Assembly (NCBI GenBank): GCA_963729215.1
Contig: CAVSND010000011.1
Span: forward strand, 59,604 to 123,603
Length of the DNA: 64,000 nt
From: CAVQJU01 sp963729215
Lineage (GTDB): Bacteria; Acidobacteriota; Vicinamibacteria; Vicinamibacterales; CAVVIG01
Direction of reading: 5' to 3'
Shown here: one piece after another, positions 9,513 to 19,197 of the stretch
How the letters are laid out: each line of letters starts with the position of its first letter
Position numbering within the stretch: the stretch's first letter is position 1
Notes under the pieces: model-generated
What the model was told of the DNA's origin: nothing
Seen by the model: the letters and a program-made list of their open reading frames with translations, nothing else
The model's database searches: none
Position numbers and translations under genes: made by a program

Positions 9513-9747
9513 TCCGGAGGTTGGGCGAGCTGCCGGCCGCCGAACCAGATGTCACACGCGCCGAACACATCAGGAAGCGCTGTCACGCTCGCCTGGCGCG
9601 CCACAAGCGCCGCGGTCTCTTGTTTCGAGCATGCCGCCGACCGGCGAGCGAATGGCGCCCGTCTGGCAGTCGTTGATCGCGGCGCTCGGGTTCGTCTACT
9701 TGACCGAGGTGATTCGCTTCGCGCTCGCCGTGTACGGCCTGACGTGA
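9497..9747 (+). CDS. Small membrane partner of the ECF sigma factor (putative anti-sigma), one frameshift
   Basis: ATG at 9497 follows GGAG and overlaps the sigma gene by 16 bases, indicating translational coupling. The soluble part (MSDSLIRRLGELPAAEPDVT, then RAEHIRKRCHARLARHKRR) is followed, after a frame change near 9,640, by one membrane helix (WQSLIAALGFVYLTEVIRFA). Cytoplasmic segment plus single membrane helix, encoded right after the sigma factor, is the usual layout of a small anti-sigma factor. No zinc-binding H-x3-C-x2-C motif is seen, so it is not the ZAS type. The role is inferred from context. Confidence 0.6.
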
Positions 9748-9777
9748 TCGACACCGGGCCACTTGAAGTGGCCGCGT

Positions 9778-10603
9778 CTACTCGCCCTTGGGCCCCGACA
9801 GTCCGAATCCCGCGCCGGCCGGATCGGTGGCGACGACGATCCACTCGCTGGTCGGCAGTTCGTGGGGGCCCACGAGCACCGTGCCTCCGTTGGCCTCGAT
9901 GGCCCGCGTGGCCGCCGCTATTGACGGCACGCCGATGTAGAACAGCCACGCGGCGGGCTGGCGGTCGTCCTGGCGCTGCATCACGGCGCCGAGGCGCTGG
10001 CCGTGATGGTCGATGAAGCAGTAGTCGCCCATCGGCCCCATGTTCATCGCTTCGTTGAATTCGAAGCCGAAGTGGCGGCTGTAGAACGCCTTCGACGCCG
10101 CGAGATCGGGGCTGGCGAGCTCGTTCCAGTTCACGCGCTGCGGCGCGTGACGGTCGAACACGTCGCTCGTCGCGTCCGGCACGCCCGGCGGCGGCACCGG
10201 CGTCATCAGGTAGAAGGGCACGCCCTGGGGATCGGCGACCATGGCGATCCGGCCGACGCGGGAGGTCCGTCGCCGGCATCTGGACCTTCCCTCCGTCGGC
10301 GACGATGGCCGAGAGCCGGCCGTCGACGTCTGGCGTTGACAGATAGGCGATCCAGAGCGGCCGGGCGCCGTGCTGCTGCATGTCCGCCGAGAGGCGCAGG
10401 ACGCCGCCCGCGAACTTGCCGTCGGAGCGGCCGATCATGCGGTAGTCCATGCCGCCGGATTGTTCCGGTTCCGCTGCGCTGATCGTCCATCCGACCACGG
10501 CGCCGTAGAACGGCGCCATCGCGTCGGGGTCGGGCGTCATCAGCTCGTACCAGATGAAGCTGCCGGCAGGGTTCGGCCATGTGTCGTTGCTCCCTCCGGC
10601 CAT
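9778..10603 (-). CDS. Two-domain VOC (glyoxalase-like) protein, one frameshift
   Basis: About 275 residues in two vicinal-oxygen-chelate domains. Domain 1 has FIWYELMTPDPDAMAPFYGA and later LWIAYLSTPDVDGRLSAIVA. After a frame change near 10,255, domain 1 ends with MVADPQGVPFYLM and domain 2 follows: VNWNELASPDLAASKAFYSR, FGFEFNEAMNMG and WLFYIGVPSIAAATRAIEAN. W-Y/N-E-L at the start of each domain and the D-P-x-G-A/V-x-F ends match the family that binds a metal ion in the cytoplasm; similar proteins are often called hydroxylases on weak grounds. The start ATG at 10,601-10,603 is the best available. Confidence 0.75.
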
Positions 10604-10644
10604 TCTGCCATAGCTCTCGCGGCGTCTTCCGCGCCGCGCTTGAC

Positions 10645-11087
10645 TCACACGCGCAGGTAGTCGCCCTGCCAGTGCGAGACGGCTTTCTTGATCTCCTCGC
10701 GTTGCTCAGTGAACCGCTGCACACCCGCCGCGCGAGATCCGGCAGCTCGGCATCGCTCGCGAAACGCAAGGCCACCAGCTGCTGCCGTGTCAGCTCTGGA
10801 ATGCGGGCCTGCAGATCGGCCGGGAGCACCTCGCGCAGCCGCAGGCGCATCTCCAGGCGAATCACGCGATCCTGGACCGAGAGCGCCATCAGCCGCGCGG
10901 CCGTCAGTCCCGCGACCAGCCCTGCCGCGAACAGCGCGCCCCACGCCGTGCTGAGCGATGGCGCCCGAACGAGCTGCACGAGTGCATACACCAGGTTGGC
11001 AAAGAGAATGGGCGCGGCGAAGAAGTGGAACAGCGGAAAGAAGCGGGTGTGATTCGAAAGAGTCTGTCCGGATTCGGACGTCGCCAT
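10645..11087 (-). CDS. DUF6526 family membrane protein, one frameshift
   Basis: 147 residues. Two membrane helices near the start (FHFFAAPILFANLVYALVQL and WGALFAAGLVAGLTAARLMA) are followed by a cytoplasmic helical part with QDRVIRLEMRLRLREVLPAD, LTRQQLVALRFASDAELPDL and, after a frame change near 10,735, AAGVQRFTEQREEIKKAVSH ending in WQGDYLRV. This pattern (N-T-R-x-x-P at the start, L-R-F-A-S-D-x-E-L in the middle, W-x-x-D-Y at the end) is that of DUF6526. The function is unknown. It has no clear operon partner. Confidence 0.7.
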
Positions 11088-11184
11088 CGGGTTCCTCCCA
11101 TGTGCCGGCCTGATGACTCAGACCTGACTGCGCCAGCACAGGATCTCACGGTGGCGCCGGCGCAGGAACCCGAAAACGATCGCC

Positions 11185-13008
11185 TCAGCCGAAGAGCTTG
11201 CGGTCCATGCACCGCAGGTCGTTGGGGTCGAAGAACTTCTCGGCCCACTTGTCCGTCGTGGACAGGAACCCGCTGTTCGGCCCGGGTGCGGCGTCGTTGC
11301 GGGCGTCGTCGATCCGGCCTTGGGCTTCTGGAATTGATCGAGGAAATTGAAGTGATCGACCAGCTCGAGCGCCTCGATCGCAAACACGGTGGCCACGTCG
11401 CGATCGTGGATGGCGATGAGGTTGTCGCCGTTCGACGTCTCGCCGCCGAGCGCCAGGTTCGACGATCCGCAATACACCACCGCGTCCGGCGAATTGAATC
11501 CGCAGACGATGAACTTGTGGTGAACCTGGTGGCCCAGGCCGATGACGTCCACCATCTGATCGAAGGGCGGAGGCAGCTGGGTGTTCACGGGCTTGCCGGT
11601 GACGAGCAGGCCCGTCTTCCTCGCCGGGGCTGTACAGGGCGATGCCGCCGGGACTGTCGGAAATCCCGTACGTGAAGATGCTCTGGCCGGCGTGCAGCGC
11701 CTTGAGCGCGGGAATCACCGGGCCCGTGCCCACGTTGAGCTGCATCACGGCGAACAGCACGCTGCCGCCCGTCTTTTTCCCTTCCGCGTCGAGGCGGGCG
11801 ACGATGGCGTCCAGGATTTGCGTCGCGAACGTCTCGTCGTGCGGCGCGAACGTGATCTCCGACTTCGGGGTGTCCACTGAGGAAGTCGAAATCGAAAACG
11901 TCTGCGAGCCCTCGGGCGAAGCGGCGAACACGCTGGCCGATTTCTTCCCGGCGAGCGCCGTCAGCGATTCCTCGAACACCGCCAGGGTACTGCGCGGCGA
12001 CCTTCTTGTCGTTGAACAGCAGCACGTGGTTGGCGTTGACGTACACGCCGGTGACCGAGAAATTCGTCGAGCCCGACAGCACCTTCACCGCGCCGGTCGT
12101 GTGGAGACGATCAGCAGCTTGTTGTGGGCGAAGTTGCCGAACTTGCCGCGAACGATCGTCGCGCCGGCCTTCGCGGCCTTCGTGAACTCCGTTTCGAACT
12201 GGTCCTCGGGCTTGGGCGTCGTGGCGTTGTGGTGCAGGCTGGCGTTGTCCAGGATGATCCGGATGCGACCCTGTTTGGCCAGCGTGAGGAAGGCGTCCAT
12301 GATGTCGGGCTCGTTCAGGTCGTAGACGCACACGTCCAGGCGCAGGTTCTTGTTCCCCAGCACCTCGTCCAGGAGGGCGAACACCTGTTTGCGCGCCGTG
12401 AAGCCGAGCCAGTCGGTACTCGTCCGCGAACGTGTAGGGTTTCCCGTCGGGACCCGTGCCGGACACCTGCGTCGTGTCGAAGAGAAGCTCCTTGGCCTTG
12501 GGGCGGACGATGGCGTCCTTCCCGAAGTGGTGGACGAACGCCTGGGACTGCGTGAAGCCGCGCGCGAACCCCACCTCGAGGCTCTTCTTCGTGAACGGCT
12601 CCACGTCGATCGTCACCGCCACGCTGCGCGAGGGATCGATCGGCAGCAGCGATTGCGCGCTGTCGAAGAACCGCGGCGTGACCGTGTAGGTGTACGGCCC
12701 GACCGCCGGCGTCTTGCCCTGGTGGAAGGATCCCGGGTAATGCACCCAGCGGAACTTGTGGATGGGCGCGTTGATGCTCGAATTGGGCGGCTCGGTCGCT
12801 ACCTGCGTGTGGTGCGAGCCGGGGTTTCGAATGGATAGGAGTTGAAGAGGAAGTACACAGTCTTCCCCTTGGGCTGGGTTTGAACGGTGAAGCCCGCCAG
12901 GTTCTTAGCGCCCGCCTTGCTGGCCAGGTTGAACGCGAGCAGGGTCTTGAAGTCCCCCTGGTACACAGTGACCGAGAACCCATTCTTCGACTTGCTGGTT
13001 GAAGCCAC
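11185..13008 (-). pseudogene. Phospholipase D-like protein, at least five frameshifts
   Basis: About 605 residues spread over three frames. An N-terminal part (KNGFSVTVYQGDFKTLLAFN) is followed by a first HKD-type site: the helix LRLDVCVYDLNEPDIMDAFL, then HNKLLIVS and, after a shift, VLSGSTNFSVTGVYVNANHV. The second site reads HHKFIVCGFNSPDAVVYCGS with SSNLALGG. H-x-K-x(n)-G-S-x-N twice is the phospholipase D superfamily pattern, so it probably cleaves a phosphodiester bond (lipid or nucleic acid). GTG at 13,008 has AAGGA upstream. No signal peptide is seen. The last residues read DLRCMDRKLFG. Confidence 0.7.
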
Positions 13009-13122
13009 GTCTGTTCCTTCGCCCGGGCGGCCTTCGGGCCGCGCGCCGTGCATCGATCAACGCGCGGGAATTGTCTCCCGCGGCGCACGAAAAGAATCGC
13101 AAATGTTCGTAAAATCTTCAGC

Positions 13123-13138
13123 GGCCAATGGATTGGCC
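13123..13138. promoter_or_regulatory. Perfect 16-bp palindrome between divergent genes
   Basis: GGCCAAT-GG-ATTGGCC, arms of seven bases, in the 254-base gap between the phospholipase D-like gene and the secreted-protein gene. Its position suits an operator for either promoter. No regulator is encoded nearby. Confidence 0.45.
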
Positions 13139-13262
13139 ACTGCGCGTGTCCATCGCGCGCGCGGCGCACGGAGTGGCTCTGGCGCGTGGGCAAGGACGTC
13201 TCGGGATTCTGGCGTAGAATTGCGCCGCATCCGCCGGATCGGCTGAAGATCAGGAGATCGAC

Positions 13263-14167
13263 ATGAGATGCACATTTGCCGGCGCAGCCGTCATCGTCGC
13301 GACGTGTTCCGTGTCGATTGCCGCCCAATGGCCGAAGTATCCGGCTCCCGGCATCCCGCGTGACGCGGACGGGAAGGTCGCGATGGACGCGCCGACGCCG
13401 CGCACGCCGGACGGCAAGCCCGATTTGTCCGGCAACTGGGTCCGGTTCAGGGGCGAAGGGGCGTTCACGCCGCCCGAGCTCGCCGGCCTGACGCGCAACC
13501 CGGCTGCGGCGCAGACGCAGGCGCCCGCAACTCCTCCTCCGGCCGTGGATCCCAACTCGCCCCCGATCGCCGCCTTCTGGGAGATTGGCGCGAATGTCCC
13601 CGGGGGACTGCCTCTCACGCCATGGGCCGAGGCGCTGAAGAAGAAGCGGATGGCCGTGAACGACAAGGACAACCCCGACGCGAACTGCCTGCCCATGGGC
13701 CTGACGCAGTTCCACATGCACGGCCAGCCGCGCAAGATCATGCAGGACTCGCGCGTGATCGCGATCATGTACGAAGCGAACTACGGCCTTCGCTACATCT
13801 ACATCGACGGGCGCACGCTGCCCGCGCAGGGCAGCGTAACCCGTTCTGGTACGGGTACTCGGTGGGACGATGGGAAGGCGACACGCTCGTCGTCGAAACG
13901 AACAACCTGAGGGGCGCCGAAACCGGGCCCTCGGACGGGTGGCTCGACGTGCGCGGCAGCCCGTATTCGGATCAGGCGAAGTTCATCGAGCGCTTCCGGC
14001 GGCCGAGATACGGGAAACTCGAAATCGACATCACGATCGAGGACGCGAAGGCGTACACGAAACCGTTCACGCTTCGCGTCAATCAGCAGATCTCGCCGGA
14101 CGACGAGGTGATCGAGTTCATCTGCAACGAGAACAATCAGTTCCGCCAGCGCGTGAAGATCGATTGA
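13263..14167 (+). CDS. Secreted acidobacterial-type protein of unknown function, one frameshift
   Basis: About 301 residues. A signal peptide (MRCTFAGAAVIVATCSVSIA) is followed by a Pro-rich section (PRTPDGKPDLSGNWVRF) and the core CLPMGLTQFHMHGQPRKIMQ, ANYGLRYIYIDGRTLP, then after a frame change near 13,850 WYGYSVGRWEGDTLVVETNN, RFRRPRYGKLEIDITIEDAK and KAYTKPFTLRV. D-G-x-x-L-P ... G-x-S-V-G-x-W-E-G-D-T-L-V-V-E is a hallmark of a large secreted family common in Acidobacteria whose function is not known. TCAGGAG six bases upstream supports the ATG. Confidence 0.75.
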
Positions 14168-14176
14168 TCGACTGAG

Positions 14177-15138
14177 CTACTTCGGCGGAAGCGACCCCAG
14201 GTACGCCGAGAGCGCGATGATGTCGTCTTCCGACAGCTTCGCGACCACCTTCTTCATCAGCGCCGCGTTGGCGCCGGCGCTCGTGCCGTTCTGCATCGTG
14301 ATGAGCTGCCGCGCAATGTAGACCGGCTGCAGGCCCGCGATGCGCGGCACCTCGCCAAGCCCGGTGAGCGCGTCGCCGTGGCACAGCGCGCACTGAATCG
14401 TCTTGCCCGCGGCGCCCGTCTTCGCCAGCGCGGCGCCCGCCGCGATGCTGCCCGGCGGCACGTACGCGACGAACCCCGAATGCGGATCGCGGATCGTCGT
14501 CCGCATCGGATCTTCCGGGACCTGGATGATGCGGCGGCCGATCGGCTCGGTCGCGCCGTCCGGGTGGATCCGCCGGTGGCGCGCGTCGGCGCTGATGTAC
14601 GTCTTCGGCGGCGTCGCGGTCTCGATCACTTTGACGAACGGCGCGGGCTTGAGCGCGGCGAAATACGCCGCCGCCTCGTTCACGTCCTCGTCGGAGACGG
14701 CGCGGGCGATCGGTCCCATGCGCCCTTCCTCTTTCCGCGCGCCGCTCTTGAAGTACTTCATCTGCCGGACGATGTATTCGGCCGGCATGCCCGCGATGTC
14801 GGCGGACTCCGGGTGACCCTGGCCCGACATCAGGTGGCACGACCCGCACGCGTTCGGCATCGGGCCTTTCACGCTGCGCGGCGCGGGCGGATGCTCGTCG
14901 GGAAACCAGTCGGGAGGGTTCGCGTTGCCGGCGATCGCCGTCGCCTCGTATTCGCGGCTGCTGCCGGCGGCGCGGACGGTCGCGGGCACCTTTGCCTCGG
15001 GCGGCTGCACCTTGTCCGGAAGGTTGTAGGCCCACTCCGGCAGGCCGTTCGGAATCGCCGTCGGCGTCGGGTTCTGCGCCCGGACGGCACGACCGTCACG
15101 AGCAGCGCGGCAACGAGGATGCGGAAAGCGTGGCGCAT
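14177..15138 (-). CDS. Diheme cytochrome c, frame change in the signal region
   Basis: About 320 residues with two class I cytochrome c domains. Heme sites are CGSCH (in NACGSCHLMSGQGHP) and CALCH (in IQCALCHGDALTGLGEVPRI); the distal Met ligands may lie in GMPAEYIVRQMKYF and QLITMQNG. Between them are Pro-rich segments such as PPKTYISADARHRRIHPDGA. The signal peptide MRHAFRILVAALLVTVVPSG is separated from the mature part by a one-base shift near 15,085. It is a periplasmic electron carrier like the cytochromes c553/c4 often next to alcohol or sugar dehydrogenases, but no such partner is adjacent. Confidence 0.8.
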
Positions 15139-15316
15139 CTGCGGATTATGCGCTTTCAAGGGGCGCAGCTGCCAATGATTGCCACTGCCGTCCTCGCGAA
15201 CATGGGAGCGTATTGCGATCGTGACCCATGGAACGCGATCAATGGCGTCGTCACATAAATGTTGGAGGTTCGTGCGGAAACCGCGGGTATTCGCTGACTC
15301 AAGACGATCAGAGTCG

Positions 15317-15673
15317 CTACGTGAAGCGGGTTCGATCGAATGCGCGGTTGCTGGGACGATATCGCGTAGAAAGCGAATCCGCGATTGTCACGAGCAGTCC
15401 GGTCGAGGCGATCACGTCGATAGCAGCTGTGGGGGCAAAGACGTTGCATGGAGCGACACGCGGACGCGGGCGGCGGCATGCTCGACGGGCAGGGGCTTCC
15501 CGACTTTTCGCGTGCCGTGACGAAGACTCCTGGAGATCCGGAAGACTGATCAGTCGATGCCGTCTTGACAGTCTCTCGAGGAGCTGCCGCGTAACCTGCT
15601 GTGGCCCGGCCGACGAATGAACGTAGACGAGGACGTTGGCGTCGACGAACTCGCGCTGCGCGTCAGCGCTCAT
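15317..15673 (-). pseudogene. PIN-domain toxin (VapC-like), decayed
   Basis: The start MSADAQREFVDANVLVYVHS carries the first catalytic Asp of a PIN ribonuclease (F-V-D-A-N-V-L-V-Y). QVTRQLLERL follows as the next helix. After that the frame changes more than once, and only pieces such as VAPCNVFAPTAAIDVI remain, so the Glu and later Asp residues cannot be placed. ATG at 15,671-15,673 overlaps the antitoxin stop as ATGA, the usual coupling in toxin-antitoxin pairs. Probably not functional as written. Confidence 0.6.
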
Positions 15674-15925
15674 GCAAGTCCTCGCGCGACAAGGTGAGCC
15701 GCCGCCCGTGCCGAGCGCCCGGGGCGACGCAATGCCGTCAAGGCGCGCTTTCGCGCCGCCGCGTAGCGGCGGCCATAGTACGCGAGTCGTCCCAATGCTT
15801 CGGCCATCAGGCCGACGCCGACGTGTCGCGATCGGCCGCGATCGCGTTTGACGCGTTTCAGGCAGTTCGCGAGGCACGCTCAGCGTGATGTTCTGGTTGT
15901 ATCGCCACGAAAACAAGTGTAGCAC
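15670..15925 (-). pseudogene. Ribbon-helix-helix-like antitoxin, frameshifted
   Basis: Starts as NQNITLSVPREL, a strand plus turn typical of ribbon-helix-helix antitoxins (I-T-L-S-V-P). With two frame changes it continues LKRVKR, then LMAEALGRLAYYGRRYAAAR and a C-terminal tail that ends at the TGA shared with the toxin start. It would bind DNA as a dimer and neutralise the PIN toxin. The start codon is uncertain (GTG near 15,925 or a later TTG). Confidence 0.55.
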
Positions 15926-15976
15926 GAGAAAACGTGTAATCTTCCGACTGGGCTCGAGCGTGTCCGCCGACGGCGC

Positions 15977-16253
15977 TCAGCGACGATCGCGCGGCATCGG
16001 TGTCTCGAAAGCGTTGCCGAAGAATGCGGCCGAGCTCTCGATTTCCGATCGACAGTTGCCGAAGTAGATGTCTGCAATCGATCCAGCCCGGTCGAACATG
16101 GTCAGTCTCGTATCCGATAGAGCAGCGCTGACGGGAGTCCGTCACGCCTGGCGATGTGGTCTGCCATGTAAGCCGATCAGCACGACAAGGAAGCAGAGCG
16201 TGGCGGCAAGGCGCGGCAGGTCGAATGGGGATCGAATCCCGCTGATTGCTCAC
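15977..16253 (-). other. Remnant of a secreted protein related to the 16.3-17.1 kb units
   Basis: Between the antitoxin and the tandem units no intact gene is seen. One frame shows a signal-like helix (LPRLAATLCFLVVLIGLHG), and another shows RSEIESSAAFF before a stop at 15,977-15,979. The last piece resembles the RSKIKESAAFF segment of the unit upstream, so this is probably a third, decayed copy. Confidence 0.35.
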
Positions 16254-17095
16254 TTAACGCTGGCCATGGCAGACCGAGCCGGCGGACGAGCGCATCGAGT
16301 CTCCGATTCTGGAGGGTAACGTCTCGTCGGAACCCACCGAAAGGAATCCTTTGCCAACACCAACTGTGCCGATGTCTCGACCGTCCCTGGAGAACCTCAT
16401 GAACAGTGGCGCCGCGCCGCCGTCCATGACGCTGGTCAAGCCATCGCGGTATCTCTCGAAAAAAGTCGCCGCGTCCACATGGTGCGAGCGGTCGTTCAGA
16501 ACATCGGTTTGGTCCATAATAGAGATCGAGCCGATCCGCGGCAGCGAGGTTCCCAAAGTTCTGGCAATCGGGCGTAGCTCACCCGAGCACTGCCAACACG
16601 GACAGCATCGCAGGCGCCGCTGAAAATTGACGAGACGGAGTCGCGCAAAACGCTCTCGAGCACGGCGGTGTCCAAGCTTCCATAGGGGCTGACAGACTGT
16701 CTTACCTGGGCGGACGGCCACTGCAGGCCAAGCCCTCGCACCATGGCCTCTATTTCGTTGTTGGGTGGGTACCGAGTCGACGAGCCCACGGTCAAGGCCG
16801 TTTCGCCGACGCCAAACGTTCCGATATCTGACCGTTTTTCAGAAACCGCAAGAAGATCGGGGCACTTACGCCGCTGGGCATCGTCACCCAGCCATCGCGG
16901 TATCTCTCGAAAAAGGCCGCGGACTCCTTGATTTTCGATCGATCGGTAATCTGTTGCCGCTTGTCCGCCAGATTGACAGACACTTCGATATGATCGGCCG
17001 CCGCGCAGCGTCACCAAATTCAAGCCGATGCGGAGGCGAGCTGCATCCCGTGAGCAGGCATCAAGCAAAGGATCCTTGGAGGCTGCTAGCGCCAT
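16254..17095 (-). pseudogene. Two tandem units of an unrecognised protein family, frameshifted
   Basis: Starts at ATG 17,093-17,095 with AGGAG five bases upstream (MALAASKDPLLDACSRDAAR). Two homologous units can be read across frames. Unit 1: DRSKIKESAAFFERYRDGW, SAPIFLRFLKNG, DIGTFGVGETALTVGS, then EIEAMVRGLGLQWPSAQ. Unit 2: DRSHHVDAATFFERYRDGL, AAPLFMRFSRDGRDIG, TVGVGKGFLSVGS, then LDALVRRLGLPWPA. I do not recognise the family; no signal peptide or metal motif is seen. The units could be one two-domain protein or two genes. The good ribosome site and the conserved motifs argue that the gene was real; at least three frame changes interrupt it. Confidence 0.5.
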
Positions 17096-17118
17096 GGTAT
17101 CTCCTTTCTAGAAGTAAA

Positions 17119-17134
17119 CCATATGTCTATATGG
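17119..17134. promoter_or_regulatory. Palindrome CCATAT-GTCT-ATATGG upstream of the tandem-unit gene
   Basis: Perfect arms of six bases, 24 bases before the ATG at 17,095, in an AT-rich patch that may hold the promoter. Possible operator. Confidence 0.4.
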
Positions 17135-17184
17135 CTGGCGGCAGGCGAATCGCCGGTCTGCCGTTCTCATCGAGAACCTGACCG

Positions 17185-17607
17185 CTATTGCGCCCGCAGC
17201 AGCAGCACGGGGATCTTCACCAGGTGCCGCACGCGGTCGGCGGTGGCGCCGTGGATGACGTCGGACAGGAAGCGGTGGCCGTGCGTGGACATCGCGATCA
17301 GATCGACCTGCCCATCGTCAGCCGCGCGGATCAGTTCCTGGGCCGGATCGCCGAGCGCGAGGTGCGTGTTGACGGCGAGGCCCTCGGCCATGAGGCTGGC
17401 CTTGAGGTCTTCCAGGTAGGCGCGGTCGGCCTTCATCTCCTCGGATTCGCGGAGCTTCAGCCGATCGAAGTTGCGCGCGGCGAAGCCGTCGGCGACGTGG
17501 ACGAGCAGCAGCTCGGCGCCGGTCAGCTTCGCCAGCGCCGTCACGTGCGTCAGGATGGTCCGATCGGCCGGCGAATGTTCGACGGCCACGAGGATGCGTT
17601 TATACAC
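17185..17607 (-). CDS. Universal stress protein (UspA family)
   Basis: 140 residues forming one Usp domain. It starts with the first strand MYKRILVAVEHSPADRTIL (Asp/Ser after the strand face the nucleotide) and ends with STHGHRFLSDVIHGATADRV followed by IPVLLLR. The family ATP-binding motif G-x2-G-x9-G-S/T is only partly kept: H-G-H replaces G-x-x-G, then G-A-T, so ATP binding is uncertain. It is cytoplasmic and usually induced by stress or energy limitation. It is the last gene of the group and faces the same way as the Nramp gene upstream, but a long repeat tract separates them. Confidence 0.9.
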   Translation of the reverse strand: MYKRILVAVEHSPADRTILTHVTALAKLTGAELLLVHVADGFAARNFDRLKLRESEEMKADRAYLEDLKASLMAEGLAVNTHLALGDPAQELIRAADDGQVDLIAMSTHGHRFLSDVIHGATADRVRHLVKIPVLLLRAQ

Positions 17608-17612
17608 GGCGA

Positions 17613-17757
17613 AGGTTCAAGGGGTTCAAGGGGTTCGAAAGGTTCAAGAGGTTCAAAAGGTTCACGGGTCCACAAGGTCCACGGTCCACGGTCCACAAGG
17701 TCCACTAGTCCAAGGGTTCTGCGCGTTCTGCATTCCGCGTTCTACGTTTTACGTTCC
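17613..17757. repeat. Degenerate AGGTTCAA / GGTCCAC repeat tract
   Basis: About six copies of a GGTTCAAG-like word, then five of GGTCCAC, then loosely repeated GTTCT and TACGTTTTACG words. It fills the gap between the UspA start and the Nramp stop. No coding or promoter signal is evident. Confidence 0.75.
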
Positions 17758-17772
17758 TGGCGAAGCCAGGTA

Positions 17773-19117
17773 TTACCCGGCGAAAGTTTGCCACAGAAGA
17801 TACCCGTTGAGCACCGCGATGACGATCGCGACGGGCCAGGCGACGGCCTTCACCCACCAGGGGCTCGCGAAGGGGCCCATCTTGTGCTTGTCGTTGGTGA
17901 ACATCACGAGCGGGATGACGGCGAACGACAGCTGCAGGCTGAGGATCACCTGGCTGAGGATCAGGAGCTGGCCGGTGCCGCGCTCGCCGTACAGCGCCAC
18001 GACGATGATGGCGGGGACGATGGCGATGAGGCGGGTGATGAGGCGGCGCAGCCAGGGGCGCAGGCGGATGTTGATGAAGCCTTCCATCACGATCTGGCCG
18101 GCGAGCGTGCCGGTGAGCGTGGCGTTCTGGCCCGAGCACAGGAGCGCGACGGCGAACAGGATGCTGGCCATGCGCGTGCCGAGGAGCGGCGTCAGCAGCT
18201 GGTAGGCGTCGTTGATGTCGGCGACGCCTTCGTGGCCCGAGCCGTGGAACGCGGCGGCGGCCATCACGAGGATGGCGGCGTTGATGAAGAGGGCGAACAT
18301 CAGCGCGACGGACGAGTCGATGGTGGAGAAGCGGATCGCCTCGCGCTTGCTCTCGACGGTGTCGCGGTACTTCCGCGTCTGGACGATCGAGGAATGTAAG
18401 TACAGGTTGTGGGGCATCACCGTCGCGCCGAGGATGCCGATCGCGATGTAGAGCATGTTGCCGTCGCGCAGGATGACGGAGCGCGGGATGAAGCCGACGG
18501 CGACGGCCGCGAGGTCGGGCTTCGCGAGGTACAGCTCGACGGCGAACGATCCGGCGATGGCGAGGATGAGGCCGACGACGAGGGCTTCGACGTAGCGGAA
18601 GCCATGGTTCTGTAAGTAAAGAACAACGAGGACGTCGAGGGCGGTGATGCAGACGCCCCAGATGAGCGGCAGGCCGAAGAGCAGGTTGAGGGCGATGGCC
18701 GAGCCGATGACTTCGGCGAGGTCGCAGGCGGCGATGGCGAGCTCGCAGATGATCCAGAGGGCGATGGTGACGGGGCGCGAGTAGTGGTCGCGGCAGGCCT
18801 GGGCGAGGTCGCGTCCGCTGGCGATGCCGAGGCGGGCGGCGAGGGCCTGGAGCAGGATCGCGATCAGGTTGCGAGAGCATGACGACGCTGAGGAGGGTGT
18901 AGCCGTACCGGGCGCCGCCGGCGAGGTCGGTGGCCCAGTTGCCGGGGTCCATGTAGCCGACGGCGACGAGGTAGCCGGGTCCGGCGAAGGCGAAGAGCTT
19001 GCGCCAGAAGCCGGCGTCGTGGGGGACGGCGATGGAGCCGTGGACTTCGGGGAGACTGATGTTGACGGAGGGGAGCCTCCAGCCGCGGACGGGGGTTGTG
19101 GGTGTTTCCGAGGCCAT
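17773..19117 (-). CDS. mntH: Nramp-type Mn(II)/Fe(II) transporter, one frameshift
   Basis: About 448 residues, eleven membrane helices. Helix 1 carries the metal-binding D-P-G-N (VAVGYMDPGNWATDLAGGAR), and helix 6 carries the A/V-M-P-H-N motif (GATVMPHNLYLHSSIVQTRK); both line the metal site. Further family segments: CELAIAACDLAEVIGSAIAL and CSGQNATLTGTLAGQIVMEG. A frame change near 18,875 (VVMLS then NLIAILLQALAARLG) splits the first 80 residues from the rest and looks like one missing base. It imports manganese or iron with protons at the inner membrane. A perfect palindrome just upstream suggests repression by a metal sensor. Confidence 0.9.
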
Positions 19118-19120
19118 GCG

Positions 19121-19146
19121 TATGATTTTGACCGCTCAAAATCATA
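19121..19146. promoter_or_regulatory. Perfect 26-bp palindrome before mntH (putative metalloregulator operator)
   Basis: TATGATTTTGA-CCGC-TCAAAATCATA, arms of eleven bases, ends four bases before the mntH ATG. On the minus strand its left arm contains TATGAT, a good -10 box, so a bound repressor would block the promoter. Size and position fit an MntR- or Fur-type operator; the regulator gene is not in this window. Confidence 0.7.
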
Positions 19147-19197
19147 GCACAGTCCCGGGTGTCCGCGGTCAACTAAATGAGGCGTCAGCGGTTAGGG

